Shown here: positions 1 through 9,343 of the stretch, piece by piece
Layout: each line of letters begins with the position of its first letter
How positions within the stretch are numbered: the stretch's first letter is position 1
Source of the DNA: Luscinia megarhynchos
Lineage: Eukaryota > Chordata > Aves > Passeriformes > Turdidae
Length of the DNA stretch: 64,000 nt
Assembly (NCBI GenBank): GCA_034336665.1
Contig: JAPFBE010000002.1
Location: forward strand, 16,222,906 to 16,286,905
Direction: 5' to 3'
Translations under genes and position numbers: made by a program
The notes under the pieces: model-generated
Told to the model about the DNA's origin: nothing
What the model saw: only the letters and a program-made list of their open reading frames with translations
The model's database searches: none

Positions 1-3000
1 GTCTGGAGCTCAGCTTTGGTTTGCAGAAGAAATTATATGAAACTATCTGATATACAGAACCAAAAACTGCTGCCAAGTCACAGGATATTTCTGTAGCAAA
101 GTCACTAAGTCAAAACTCTGACTTCTTGTTCCACCTGTGTCTCACTCCTGCTCCAGAAACTTAGGCAAGACACATATGCAACATCTTTACAGATGCCCAC
201 AAGTAAGGCACAGAGCACAGACCATCAGCACTTCTGATGTACTAATTGCACCAGCAGTCCCTCTGGAACATCCTGAATTAGAGCATCATTTTTGTCTCAG
301 AAACTACACAAGACCCAAAAGTCAAATGTGATTTTAGACTTCTTTCAACCCAAGCAAGTACAAATTCTAGAAGCAAGCCTTGAGAAAGCTCAGTATTTTT
401 ATTAAGTCGTTTGATGAAAACCATGAATAAAGCACAGCACACCAATCTATTCATAACTTACACAGACTAACACAACCAACACTAATAAGGATATCAATCT
501 GTCAGTTTTCAATGTAGACAGAACTATTCCAGCACTAAAAGAACATTAAAATCTTAAAACAACACAAAGAGACTTTGCTAACTTGAGAAACAGAAGATGC
601 CCAGCTCTTCTGGACATTTTAAGGCCATAACATACACAGCTTTCCAGCAAACTTAAGCATGCTTTTCAGATTACTGCAAAGCTATCAACCTATTCAGCAA
701 AGTTACTCACATTATACTGCATTTTCTTATCAAGTGCAAAGCACTAGAAGATTTGGAAGTGGCCATTGAACATTATGGGCCTGTCTGCCATTGCTTCCAA
801 AGAGAAGTACTTGATTGAGAAGGAAAAACAGCAACAACTTGTCTGCTGAAAAATAACAGAAAGCTTATCTTGAAAGAGACAAAATTCAAAATATTTGTTA
901 CAGTTTTGTTTTGGTGAATCACAGCACTGTCTTAAACAGTATACACATAACAAAACTTTTCATTTTAAACTCTGCAATTGGGTACTTCTAAGTAAACAAA
1001 AACATGAGTCGTTTTTCCTTCTATATCCTTACAACCACCTGACAACAAACCAAGCCCACTCAGCCCTGCTAAAAGCACGACTCTCTAATGTAACTGTACT
1101 TCTGGGAATACATTACAGATTCCGTGAAATGTTTTTTTACACATGTGGATCGATTGCCCGTGTAAATACAGGGTGCAGCCACATGAAAAGGAGTCTTTTT
1201 GTTAGTTTTAGTGAGCTAAAATGGTAAAGAAAAGTAAGAAAATAAGACTTCTGGGTATCTGAGCAAGACGGGTATTTTCCTCTTTTGTAAATATTTTCCT
1301 CTTTGTTTTCTGAAGAAGGAAGGATGATGCTTTTGATTAGCAACACAATACACACCCTTAATATTGAAAGGACTAAGACAACATCAGGAACACACGCTTA
1401 TGAACCCAGCTCCAGTCACATCACTGATGGACAACCCATGCCAGGCTTTTCCCAGGCATACCTTTGTCCTCCACCTCTGAAACTACTAAACACTCCAGAA
1501 CTTCCATGCATCCAATCCATATCTCTCTTTGAGACCTGGAAAACTGTAATTTCTCTCAAATTTTAGCCACTCAGCCCCACTGCTGGGGATGATAAGGCAG
1601 TTAAGTTGGTCAGGAGACTAAGCCTGACACTGTGAATGACTCCTCTTACCAAAGCAGCCCACTGCTGAGGGCAACGTGTTGCAGGTAAGAGAGGGATTTG
1701 CAGTGAGGAGCAGGGAAGGCTGATGTGACAAAACAACCTAATGAAACAAGGGCAGCACAGCACATGCCTTATTGGTACCTTCAGATTCAACATGCTCATT
1801 CAGATGTAAACAGGCATCAAAGCCTGTCACTAATACATTCATGAAAACAAAGGGTGAACTAATTAATTTGTTTTTATTTGCAAAATAATGTCTCCCATAC
1901 CCGATCTTACTTCTGTAGGTTTCTTTTCCTGCTGCAAAATCAGGTCAGTACAGCACTGTATTGACATATCTATAAGCAGACAGTGAAATCTTCAGGATAA
2001 AAGACAGTGAAATCTTCAGAATATTAGGATCCTTCACTGATCCTAACACTTTAGGGCCACTCCTTTTCTGCCAAAGGGTGTCAGATCTCACAAAATATAC
2101 AAAATGAACAAAACCAAGCCATGACACAAAACAAAGAGCCTTAAGGTTTCCTGACAAAATCTTAAATTTAGCTCTCTATATTAAACAATGTTACTTTATT
2201 TTCCCCAGACAATAAGGTTGCTTACGGTAAACACAGCCAATATTTAAACCTTCAGAACTTATTCCTACACTGCAGCAAACCTCAAATTAACTAATGGGAG
2301 TGTATGTGGGGGATCTCTATGGTGGTTTTTCTCATGTGCATTTTCTTGGCAGGAAGGGAGAGAGGGATTGCGTTGGGGTTTTTTTAAGGGAAAATACTTT
2401 AGGTTCTTGGACTTGGTTATTTATTCTCCAGGCTGATTTGGACTGCAAGTGCAACCCAAATAACTCATCTAATGCACAACTGCATAAGGAGTCACAAGGG
2501 CTGTTCAACAGTGATCTCCAAAAAAAGTTAAACATTGATGGGCTCTGAGCAAGTCTAGTTAAAGCTGCTGGCAATTTGATTGCTATGGGGCAACGAGAGG
2601 AGCTGGCAGCAGGGAAGGAGAAGCCAGGTAAGGCCATGGAGTGTTCTTTGTACATAGTACAAAAGGTGACAATCAGGTTTAGACAACTTAAAAATAGCTT
2701 TTAACCTAAAAACCTGTAAAAACACAGGTTACTTCATCATACAGCTTCGTCTTTCAAACGTTACAGAACGTATTTTTTTGGTTACCAAGTCTGCTGAGTT
2801 TCACCTTCCACCATATACACCTATGCTTTTTTGCACACTTAGTAGTAATCAACACTATTTACCATGGATTAAAGCATGTGTTAACCACACATTCTTTAAA
2901 GCTTTAATGGTTAATTCATAGTATCAATTTAAGATGTGTCTAACTTTGCATACTCAAAAATAAGCTGTCAGAAAACAGACCTGTCCAACCTTTCAGTTTC

Positions 3001-4876
3001 CCCAAGTTCCAGCAAAAACTGAGGGTTCAAGCAAGTATTTTCTGCAATGCTCTCAGGGACAGGTAAGATGACTAAAGAAAGTGAAATCCAGTTTTCTTCA
3101 TTATCTAGACTAGAAATGGAAATAGTGTATAACTAATGAGAAGTAAACTGATTTTTCAAATCACTTCACCTCTAACAACCCATGACAGTAGCAATATATG
3201 CTCACAAGGTGTTGAAGTTTGCAGCAACCTGTATAGTTTTGACAATCATTTAGCTGTTCCAACATTATTTCTAACTATGGGCTTGCTGTATTCTATTTCT
3301 CTTCTCAACATTTAACCCATCTCAACTCATTCAAGAATTCCATTAGTTGTAGAAAAATAGGAACTGATGAAAACTGCTGTAACAGGGTTGATAAAAGCTA
3401 AATGACTGGAGAAATTATGCAAGGAAAAAAGGCAACTAATTTCTTACACAATTAAGAGTTTAATTAGATTATTTATTTAAGTGAATAGAGAGCTTTACAG
3501 CAGATTTAACTCCTATTAAGTTCCAAGCAATACAATAGTAGATATCAGTCAGAGTACTAAAATTAGATCACTCTCATATTTGATCAGAAAACATAAGCTC
3601 AGTTATGTCAGCAACTTGGTAAGCAGCAATATTAAAAACTCAGCTCTTGATTTATTACTTCACATCCAGCAAAAAGGAGAAATGTAAAATTCCTGATCTC
3701 TGAGAGAGGTTTATCCATCATACCAAAATGCTAGTCAGCACTTCCTGAATAAAGACAATGTCTTCTCCAGCAGAGATTGTTAGTGGTAGCAATGACAACA
3801 ATCTGCAAACACGAGGTCTCAGATACAGCTGTATGCACAAGCCCTTGAGAGACTCTCAACTGTAAACTAACTGAGACACATGAGGAAGTTTGCTGTGTTT
3901 TGACATAAAAGAAGTTAAAACCAGAATCAAATGCTGTTCCTGCCCCTAAAGCCTGATGATGATGTTTGTGGTTTTGTAATGGCTTTTTTCCTCTGAAGGG
4001 ATGCTTCCACGCTGCAATTGTAAAACTAACCTGAAAAAAGCTGATGACAGCTACATGTAAGGGTGCAGGTGGAAGCATGTTCTCCCAAAAGCTGGGTAAA
4101 AGGGTGGGGATGGAAGCGTGTTCTCCCTCAACATGGGTGTCTGCTCGTCAACTGACCTGCATTTTTCCTCTCATTTAATTCCTCTAGGGCCACTTCTACC
4201 AAGGCAGTAACAAATTTCCATAGGATCAGATTCCCCACATTCGTACGGGCTTGGTGAAGTGCACTGGGATTTTGTTCAAGGAAATGCCAGGACAGGTAAG
4301 CTTGCCAGTTTGCAGAGCAGGTTTGTCGCCCCTTAGAGCCAAGCTACCATGTGGCTGTGCAAAGGCAGGAGAGCGAGGAGACCAAGGTCAAACCTAGCAA
4401 TGCCCAAGGTAGCATGGGTGACAGGTGATGGGTAAACAGTGAGAAACCATGCATGGGAGGAGATTTTGATCCCCTCAAAAGCAAGCCAAACTGAAAAGTA
4501 TTGAAGAAAAACAACTACCGGCTGCCAGATGTCAAGTTCTGCCATGTCACACCCTTTTCCCACCTCCCCCTTGTATTTCAACTGTAAATTCTCTGATAAG
4601 GAAACTGCTTCTTCCTTTGCATTTTCTTCCTTTGCTATTGCTGTAAGCTGGAGAATATCAAGAATGCTGTCAAGTACACAGACTGCAGGAATAAGGATAC
4701 ATTCCAGTTATTTCCCTGTGAAATTTAGAGAGGTCTCACAGACAACTCCTAAAACCTGCTTACAAACTACTTTTGGAACAAAACCAACTTCTTAAATACA
4801 TATTCCTTTAACCTCGTAATTGAAACTGCAACTGAGTTTCCCAAGAGCTTTTCCTTCTCAACAGAGAGCTACATAC
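1..4876 (-). other. HIVEP1: HIVEP1 intron 2 (partial, continues off the left edge)
   Basis: This AT-rich non-coding DNA begins with the GTATGTAG donor at 4876-4869 and has no convincing further exon. I looked for the next HIVEP1 coding exon by its expected N-terminal continuation and saw none. Two small imperfect duplications are visible: a 17-base unit starting CAGTGAAATCTTCAG at 1981 and again at 2005, and GGAAGC(A/G)TGTTCTCCC at 4071 and 4112 (period 41). Plus-strand donor-like sites such as CAGGTAAG near 1690 and 2630 have no partner that makes an exon. No CR1 or other interspersed repeat was recognised. Confidence 0.7.
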
Positions 4877-4916
4877 CTCTCAGATTTCTGGGATGTATCT
4901 GCTTTGTCCGAGGCAT
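4877..4916 (-). CDS. HIVEP1: HIVEP1 first coding exon segment (codons 1-13 plus one base)
   Basis: The minus strand reads ATG at 4916-4914 and then MPRTKQIHPRNLR, ending one base into codon 14 at a GTATGT donor (intron starts at 4876). This matches the N-terminus of HIVEP1 as I recall it, where residue 14 is Asp; the dangling G fits a GAY codon completed in the next exon. HIVEP1 is a nuclear factor of about 2,700 residues with two widely spaced C2H2 zinc-finger pairs (ZAS domains) that binds kappaB-like enhancer sites. Only this N-terminal stub is in the window, and no zinc finger is visible. The start has A at -3 and C at +4, an adequate context. The large following exons must lie left of position 1: I searched the minus strand of 1-4876 for the expected continuation (KIEEAQKE) and did not find it. 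The identification rests on a 13-residue recalled match plus two good splice sites. Confidence 0.88.
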
Positions 4917-4932
4917 TTTCCTCTAATCTCAT
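4877..4932 (-). promoter_or_regulatory. Second upstream ORF, out of frame and overlapping the HIVEP1 start
   Basis: ATG at 4932-4930 begins MRLEENASDK and reads past the HIVEP1 ATG in a different frame without a stop before the exon end (18 codons plus two bases). Where it terminates depends on the next exon, off the window. T at -3 makes it a weak start. An overlapping uORF would compete directly with the main start. Confidence 0.45.
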
Positions 4933-5023
4933 GCACCACTTTCTCCTCTCAGAAACAGAAGGTACAGGAAGCAGAGAGATGGCAGCTCCATAAACTTGTC
5001 AAAGGGCTCAGTTAATCCGTATG
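4917..5023 (-). other. HIVEP1: HIVEP1 exon 2, 5' untranslated part
   Basis: This is the leader portion of the 147-base exon 4877-5023. The acceptor is a textbook one on the minus strand: a CT-rich run followed by eight T and AG, with the cut between 5024 and 5023. The leader is 107 bases and carries two short upstream open frames, annotated separately. No other AG/GT pair nearby gives a better exon. A 5' UTR exon that also holds only the first few codons is a common design for ZAS-family genes. Confidence 0.82.
4929..4991 (-). promoter_or_regulatory. Upstream ORF in HIVEP1 exon 2 leader (20 codons)
   Basis: ATG at 4991-4989 opens a 20-codon frame starting MELPSLCF and ending in TGA at 4931-4929, just upstream of the HIVEP1 start. 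The peptide is hydrophobic (CFLYLLFL core). The start has T at -3 and G at +4, so initiation would be leaky. Its stop overlaps the ATG of the next uORF as ATGA. A role in restraining HIVEP1 translation is inference. Confidence 0.55.
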
Positions 5024-5159
5024 CTAAAAAAAAGAGAGAGAAAGTTATGAGATGTAGGCATCAATAGGAAAAACAAAGATACCTATCTGATCCCTTTCAT
5101 CCTCAAATGACTATGGAAATTAGCAAGAAATATTTCTGCACCTATGATTTGCTTAGGAA

Positions 5160-5660
5160 ACTTTCCTGTCTGACAGCCCAGGAGCCACCGTGGCAGTCAC
5201 ACTCTGACCACCAGAGTTACACTGCTGGGACCAAAGTCTCTTCACAGCAGGCTTGACTCTCTCCACTCTCACACAGCCAGCCAAGATTTCCCTGCCGGCT
5301 CAATCCAGGTTTCCCACAGCAGAGTCTCAGACCTCTGGTCCCTTTAGGTAATTTTTCCACGGTGCAACACCAGAGTAACAGCCCAAGCCGGTGCCTCAGG
5401 GGCACAGATCCTCAAGGATCCCCGGGGCTTTTACACCCTCCCAGTCTTATGCGTGCCATAGTCTGGGGTCTTCCAGCTGAGTCCCGGGTTCCTGCTGTGT
5501 CCCTGGACCCCTGGCAGGGCCACAGATCCGTGCCCTTTGTTGTGCAAAGGGTCGGCAAAACTTCCCGGCCTCTTGCCCCGGGCTCCCGCCACCCAGAGCC
5601 CAGCCTGCAGCTCCCACTGCGCCTGCACAGCCTGCACCGAATGGATTCCCCAACAGGTTT
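5160..5660. other. GC-richer block in intron 1, possibly a degraded dispersed repeat
   Basis: Composition rises sharply against AT-rich flanks. Both strands have long stop-free reading (plus strand 5362-5841, minus strand 5762-5412), but these mirror each other and have no codon signal or protein resemblance. The minus strand holds TATA-like words (GCATAAAACC, TGTAAAAGCC) and GGATCC-type words, which suggests an old LTR-like or other dispersed repeat. I cannot name a family. Confidence 0.25.
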
Positions 5661-7448
5661 TATGCAGCCAAGTGTTCCAGTATCTGAAGAAAACCACGTG
5701 AGGCTGGAACTCCTTTTAGGATTACTCAGGAAGCATGAGAAAACTGAAACACTTTTCCACATTTGTCAGCTGTTTTCAAGCCAGAAAACATCTTCCAACA
5801 ACCCTTGCCTCATGCAAATAAATCCAAAAAAAAAAAATTAAACAAAATTTGGCATCAGGCTTTCAGATACAGATCTTCAGCTTCGGGTGGGGGAAGTACA
5901 GAGGGGAGGGCAAACGCACAAAGCAACATCCTATTTGTAACATTACCTACAGAATCTTTACATGGAATGTGTAAGCTTGGAAGAATTCCCCATGGGATGT
6001 TTCTGCCAAAATATCAGTGTACAGCAGGAGGATCACACTAGCTCCTGACCTACCTGCACTTTCTTACTTTTCAAACATTCTTAGGAATTGCTAACAGTTC
6101 AATGAGAGTTTTGTTCAGTTTCTGATATAGGATGTGAAATCTCTCAAAGACCTATGGAAAACTACTTATGCACGAAAAACTTAAAAAAGAAAATTACTGT
6201 TGTAATTACACTTTCCCATCTAAACAAAATTTAAAAAGAACAATTTTCTGCTTCTTTTTATAGTAATGCTACTTCATGTTAACAGATTTTTCTTTTAAGT
6301 ACACACTAGGAAGAATTTTTTTAAAACTATATGAACTTTGGAATGGCCCCTCATACAGGCAAATTGATTAAGGACAGCCACTCAAACGAGGAAGGATGTA
6401 GAATTTTTTGCATTTGTTGTAAGTATTAATTTAGGGGCACTTATATTGTTTTTCAAGGCAAATTTAATTCAAACCCAATTAAAATAGACTACTTGCAACC
6501 ACCCCTTTAAGTCTACATACTGTTGAGGAATATAATCATTAATTTTTAATGTTTCTTTTGTGTCTGTTGCCGCATAGGAAGACCCAAACAGGAGGAAAAA
6601 AATTACTGCAACTGACACAAAGGAAAGCTGGAAAATGTTATTCTGACTAAATGATTCTTCACTAGGGTATTACTGCACGTTGAAGGAAAAAGACGGAAAA
6701 AATCCGAAACAGAGCACAGTGCCTGTCAAGCTGTTAACTCATACCACTTTATCTGCAAGCATAACAGAAATATTTAGAAATTAAATAAAACCTTATGCTA
6801 ACAGGTCCATTTTCCAGGTCTTAGGCACGAACTGGAAATGGAGAAAAGTGGCTGCATGGCTTGAAGCGACCAGCACTCCCTGAGCCCCAGTCCCCCTTTC
6901 CTCTGGGTGGACTGGGAAAGTCCCTGAGGCTGGGCTGAGCTGAGCTGAGGTTTTTAAAGACGCTAATAAACACCGTCACTTCTTTACACAAGTTATTTGG
7001 AGCGAGAGTTTGAAATCCCCCAGGGTCTCGGTGAATCGGGAGCCCTTCCCGACGCTTCCCTGCAGCACAAATGACATCCTACTGACGCCTCAATGCCACC
7101 AAGCTCCCCTGCTCGCCACAGGACCCTCTCCTTCGGGGGAGAGATGGCCACGGCAGGACCCACGCCAAAAGTCGGTCCCTCCCTCGCTCGAGCAAGAGAA
7201 AAAAAAAGGGGGAGAGGGAGGAACGGGCCTTTGCGATCGCAGCGGTCACATCCCCCCGTATCCACCCAAAAATGGGGGAGCGGGGCGGGAGGCAGCCCGG
7301 GGAGCCGCCGGTATGCGCGAGCGGGACCGCGGAGGGAAAGGAAGGGGAAGGGAGGGAGGCAAAAAAATCCATGAATGAATAAAGAGGGAGGAGCCTGGGA
7401 AAACCCCTCTGCAACGCCGCACCGAACAAAGCGCTGCACACATGCCGC

Positions 7449-7471
7449 GGGGGGGTGCGGGGGAAGGGGGG
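7449..7471 (+). other. G-run cluster with G-quadruplex potential
   Basis: Runs of 7, 5 and 6 G separated by loops of 2-4 bases fit the four-run G3+ rule when the first run is split. Similar clusters occur at 8529-8553. C-rich counterparts near 8150-8220 place the potential on the minus strand. Confidence 0.5.
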
Positions 7472-7944
7472 AGAGGAGCGGGGGGCGGCCGCGGCCCGGC
7501 ACCCGGCGGGGACGGCGGCGGGGCCGAGAGCAGCCGGGCCGGGGCCCCGCGCCCCCGACACCCCGCTGCGGAGCCGGGGCGGCGGGGGGGCCGCCGGACA
7601 GAGCCACCGGGAGCCGGGGCGCAGCGGCACCCCCGGGCGCAGCCGGAGCGCGGAGTCCCCGCGCGTCCCGCGGTGCGCTGAGGGGGGGATCGGGGCCTGC
7701 CGTCCTCCCCGTCCCCGCCCGCCCGTCCCCCCCCGCCGCCGGCGGAGGACACATTGTGTTGTGGCTGCCGCAGCTCCACGCCGAGGGGGGCGGCGGGGGA
7801 CGGCCGTCCCGCCCCGCACCCCCCGAGCCCGCAGCGCCTCCCGAGCCCCCTCCCGCCCCCCGCGGGCCCGCTGCAAACCTGGCGGAGGGGCCGGCGCGGC
7901 GGCTGATGGCGGCGGCAGCGGCGGGGAGCGCGGCGACCCCTGCG

Positions 7945-7991
7945 CGGCGGCGGCGGCGGCGGCGGGAGGGAGAGGGAGGGAGGGAGGGAGA
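7945..7991 (+). repeat. (CGG)7 followed by (GGGA)n
   Basis: Seven CGG units (7945-7965) run directly into GGGA/GAGGGA units to 7991. On the HIVEP1 strand this reads (CCG)7 with TCCC repeats. It is a simple repeat inside the island and a likely length-variable site. Confidence 0.85.
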
Positions 7992-8406
7992 AAGAGCGGG
8001 GGGAGCGGGGGGGCCGGGAGCCTCCTTCACTTGACAACCTCAAACACAAACATGACCCAGCGCCGCCGCCGCCACAGCCGCCACCGCGCCCGCACACACA
8101 CGCACACACGGAGCCCGGCGGCGGCACCCACCCCTCCTCCATGCACCGTCCCCCCGGGCCGGCCAAGGCGCCGCCCCCCGGCACGGCCCCGCTCCGCAGC
8201 CCCCCGGCCCCCGGCCGCGCCCGCCCCCCGCGGCAGCAGACCCCTCCTCCGGGAGCCCCATCCCCCACGTCCCACTCGGGAGCCCCCATCGCGGCCCTGC
8301 CCCTCGGCCGTGGGGCGGCGGGCGGGGGGGGACACAATGCGGGGGAACGGGGGGCGGGGGAGCGGGAGCCTCCCCTGGCAGGCAGGAGAGGCGGGGCGGG
8401 CCCGGC

Positions 8407-8430
8407 GGGGGAGGGAGGGAGGGAGGGAGG
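8407..8430 (+). repeat. (GGGA)n tract
   Basis: Six tandem GGGA-type units lie within the CpG island. It is a simple repeat with G-quadruplex potential. Confidence 0.8.
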
Positions 8431-8555
8431 ACGGGCGGGCTCGGCGCATCCGCCGGGGTCCCCTCGGGGAGAGCCGCGCTCCCCGCCGGGCCCGCCCCGC
8501 CCCTCCCCCCGGCGCCCCGGTCACCGTCGGGGGGAGCGCGGGGGGGCGGGGGGTG

Positions 8556-8583
8556 TTTTACCTTCTCTCACTTTCTATTGCAG
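8556..8583. other. Splice-signal-like segment readable on both strands
   Basis: On the plus strand it reads as a 3' splice site: a CT-rich run, then TATTGCAG with the cut after 8583. On the minus strand the same segment contains GAAG|GTAAAAC, a fair 5' splice site ending an exon at 8562. It is an AT/CT-rich island in G/C-only surroundings. It may end an alternative HIVEP1 first exon or start an exon of a divergent plus-strand RNA; sequence alone cannot decide. Confidence 0.35.
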
Positions 8584-8601
8584 GAAGCGCGGCCGGAGCA
8601 G

Positions 8602-8609
8602 TGACGTCA
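8602..8609. promoter_or_regulatory. Consensus cAMP response element (TGACGTCA)
   Basis: The full 8-base palindrome TGACGTCA lies inside a 10-base palindrome GTGACGTCAC (8601-8610). Full-site CREs within CpG-island promoters are the class most often bound by CREB/ATF. It lies about 20 bases from the opposed splice signals at 8556-8583. Confidence 0.5.
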
Positions 8610-8724
8610 CCGGGTCTCCCGGTCCCGCCCCCTCCCGGGGTCGGGGGAGGGGTCACCGAGGGGGTTTCCTCGCGGCCCGCCGGGGGAGGTGCGGCCGGCG
8701 CGCCGGGGGGCCGCTGCTGCCCCG

Positions 8725-8748
8725 CTCCTCCTCCTCCTCCTCCTCCTT
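8725..8748 (+). repeat. (CTC)7-8 microsatellite
   Basis: An uninterrupted CTC trinucleotide run (GAG on the minus strand) lies in the CpG island. It reads as poly-Ser or poly-Leu in plus-strand frames, which is not evidence of coding. Confidence 0.85.
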
Positions 8749-8988
8749 CGCACCGCTGGGACCCCCGGGCGCCGCCGCCGCCCCGGCCCCTGCTCCTGCT
8801 GCTGCCCCGCGGCAGGGGGGGCGACCTCGCCGCCGCGGCTCCCGGGGGTCTCCCCGGGGGGGTCCCCGCCCGGCAGGGCACGAGGCAGCGCCTCCCCCCG
8901 ACGGCCGCCGCTCGGGGCGCTGCGCGGTGCGGTGCGCGTCGCGCTCCCCCCTGGCAGGGCCCGGCCCCCGGGGCACCGGCACGGCCGG

Positions 8989-8993
<5 letters not shown>

Positions 8994-9020
<27 letters not shown>
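8994..9020 (+). repeat. (CA)13 microsatellite in the CpG island
   Basis: Twenty-seven bases of pure alternating C and A follow GCG. The alternating purine-pyrimidine pattern favours Z-DNA. It sits just inside intron 1 of the inferred transcript, about 110 bases past the exon 1 donor, and is probably polymorphic. A shorter CA run is at 8092-8108. Confidence 0.9.
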
Positions 9021-9132
9021 GGAGGGACGCGCGGAGATCCCGGAGGTTCCTCCCCGCCCGCCCGCCCGGACGGGCTTCCCCGCGCCCCCGCCCGCCCGGC
9101 CCGCCGCGCCCCGGCGCCGCCGGGAAACTCAC

Positions 9133-9171
9133 CGCCGCGCCGCGCATCCCGCCGCGGCTGCAACTTTCCAT
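9133..9171 (-). promoter_or_regulatory. Upstream ORF beginning in candidate exon 1
   Basis: ATG at 9171-9169 has a strong context (G at -3 and G at +4). It reads 13 codons, MESCSRGGMRGAA, exactly to the donor. If joined to exon 2 at 5023 it adds HTD and then TAA, giving a 16-codon uORF. This depends on the inferred splice and on the start site lying upstream of 9171. Confidence 0.35.
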
Positions 9172-9213
9172 CCCGGGCGGCAGCCGGCGGCGGCAGCGAG
9201 CCCCTCCGCCGCT

Positions 9214-9228
9214 GGAAGTGGGCGGGGG
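9214..9228. promoter_or_regulatory. Composite ETS site and GC box
   Basis: GGAAGTGGGCGGGGG on the plus strand (ACTTCC on the HIVEP1 strand) overlaps an ETS core GGAAGT with a GC box GGGCGGGG. Such pairs (GABP plus Sp1/KLF) mark start sites in CpG-island promoters. Function is inferred from the motif. Confidence 0.45.
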
Positions 9229-9273
9229 AGGAAATACGAGGAGGAGGCGCGTCGTGCTCTCCGCCGCGGCGCC

Positions 9274-9283
9274 CCTTTTTTGG
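9274..9283. promoter_or_regulatory. Perfect CArG box (CCTTTTTTGG)
   Basis: The site fits CC(A/T)6GG exactly, the SRF consensus, and sits about 140 bases upstream of the candidate exon 1 donor in otherwise GC-saturated DNA. An A/T6 core inside a CpG island is unlikely by composition, so it may be retained by selection. Response to serum or actin signals is inference. Confidence 0.4.
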
Positions 9284-9343
9284 CCCGGGACGCGGGTTTT
9301 GCCGGTGGGGGCTGTGCCGCGGTCGGTTTCCTGCATCAGCTGC

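Larger units (their letters stand above)
5024..9132 (-). other. HIVEP1: HIVEP1 intron 1 (if the GTGAGT donor at 9132 is used)
   Basis: The intron is bounded by GTGAGTTT on the minus strand at 9132-9125 and the T-rich AG acceptor at 5024. The first 1.1 kb next to exon 2 contains a GC-richer block (5160-5660). The stretch 5670-6990 is AT-rich with nothing recognisable except a small triple GCTGA repeat near 6934-6949. From about 7010 rightwards it enters the CpG island. An alternative donor (AAG|GTAAAA at 8561) would shorten the intron by about 570 bases. Confidence 0.5.
9133..9260 (-). other. HIVEP1: Candidate HIVEP1 non-coding exon 1 (5' limit approximate)
   Basis: On the minus strand GCGGCG|GTGAGTTT gives a strong consensus donor with the exon ending at 9133. 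It is the best 5' splice site I see on that strand in the island. A composite ETS plus GC-box (9214-9228) and a CArG box (9274-9283) lie just upstream, as expected near a start site. The right-hand limit is only an estimate, since no TATA or initiator fixes it. The alternative first exon ends at 8562. Neither can be chosen without transcript data. Confidence 0.5.

Noticed and set aside
1563..2640. Plus-strand donor-like CAGGTAAG near 1690 and 2630
   Set aside because: Neither has a matching acceptor that makes an open, recognisable exon.
4941..5014. Plus-strand exon candidate after CTTTCTCCTCTCAG at 4951, reading KQKVQEAERWQ
   Set aside because: It stops after about 20 codons. The same segment is fully explained by the HIVEP1 minus-strand exon.
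5362..5841. 159-codon plus-strand frame in HIVEP1 intron 1
   Set aside because: It is mirrored by minus-strand open frames in a GC-rich block, with no domain resemblance or splice support.
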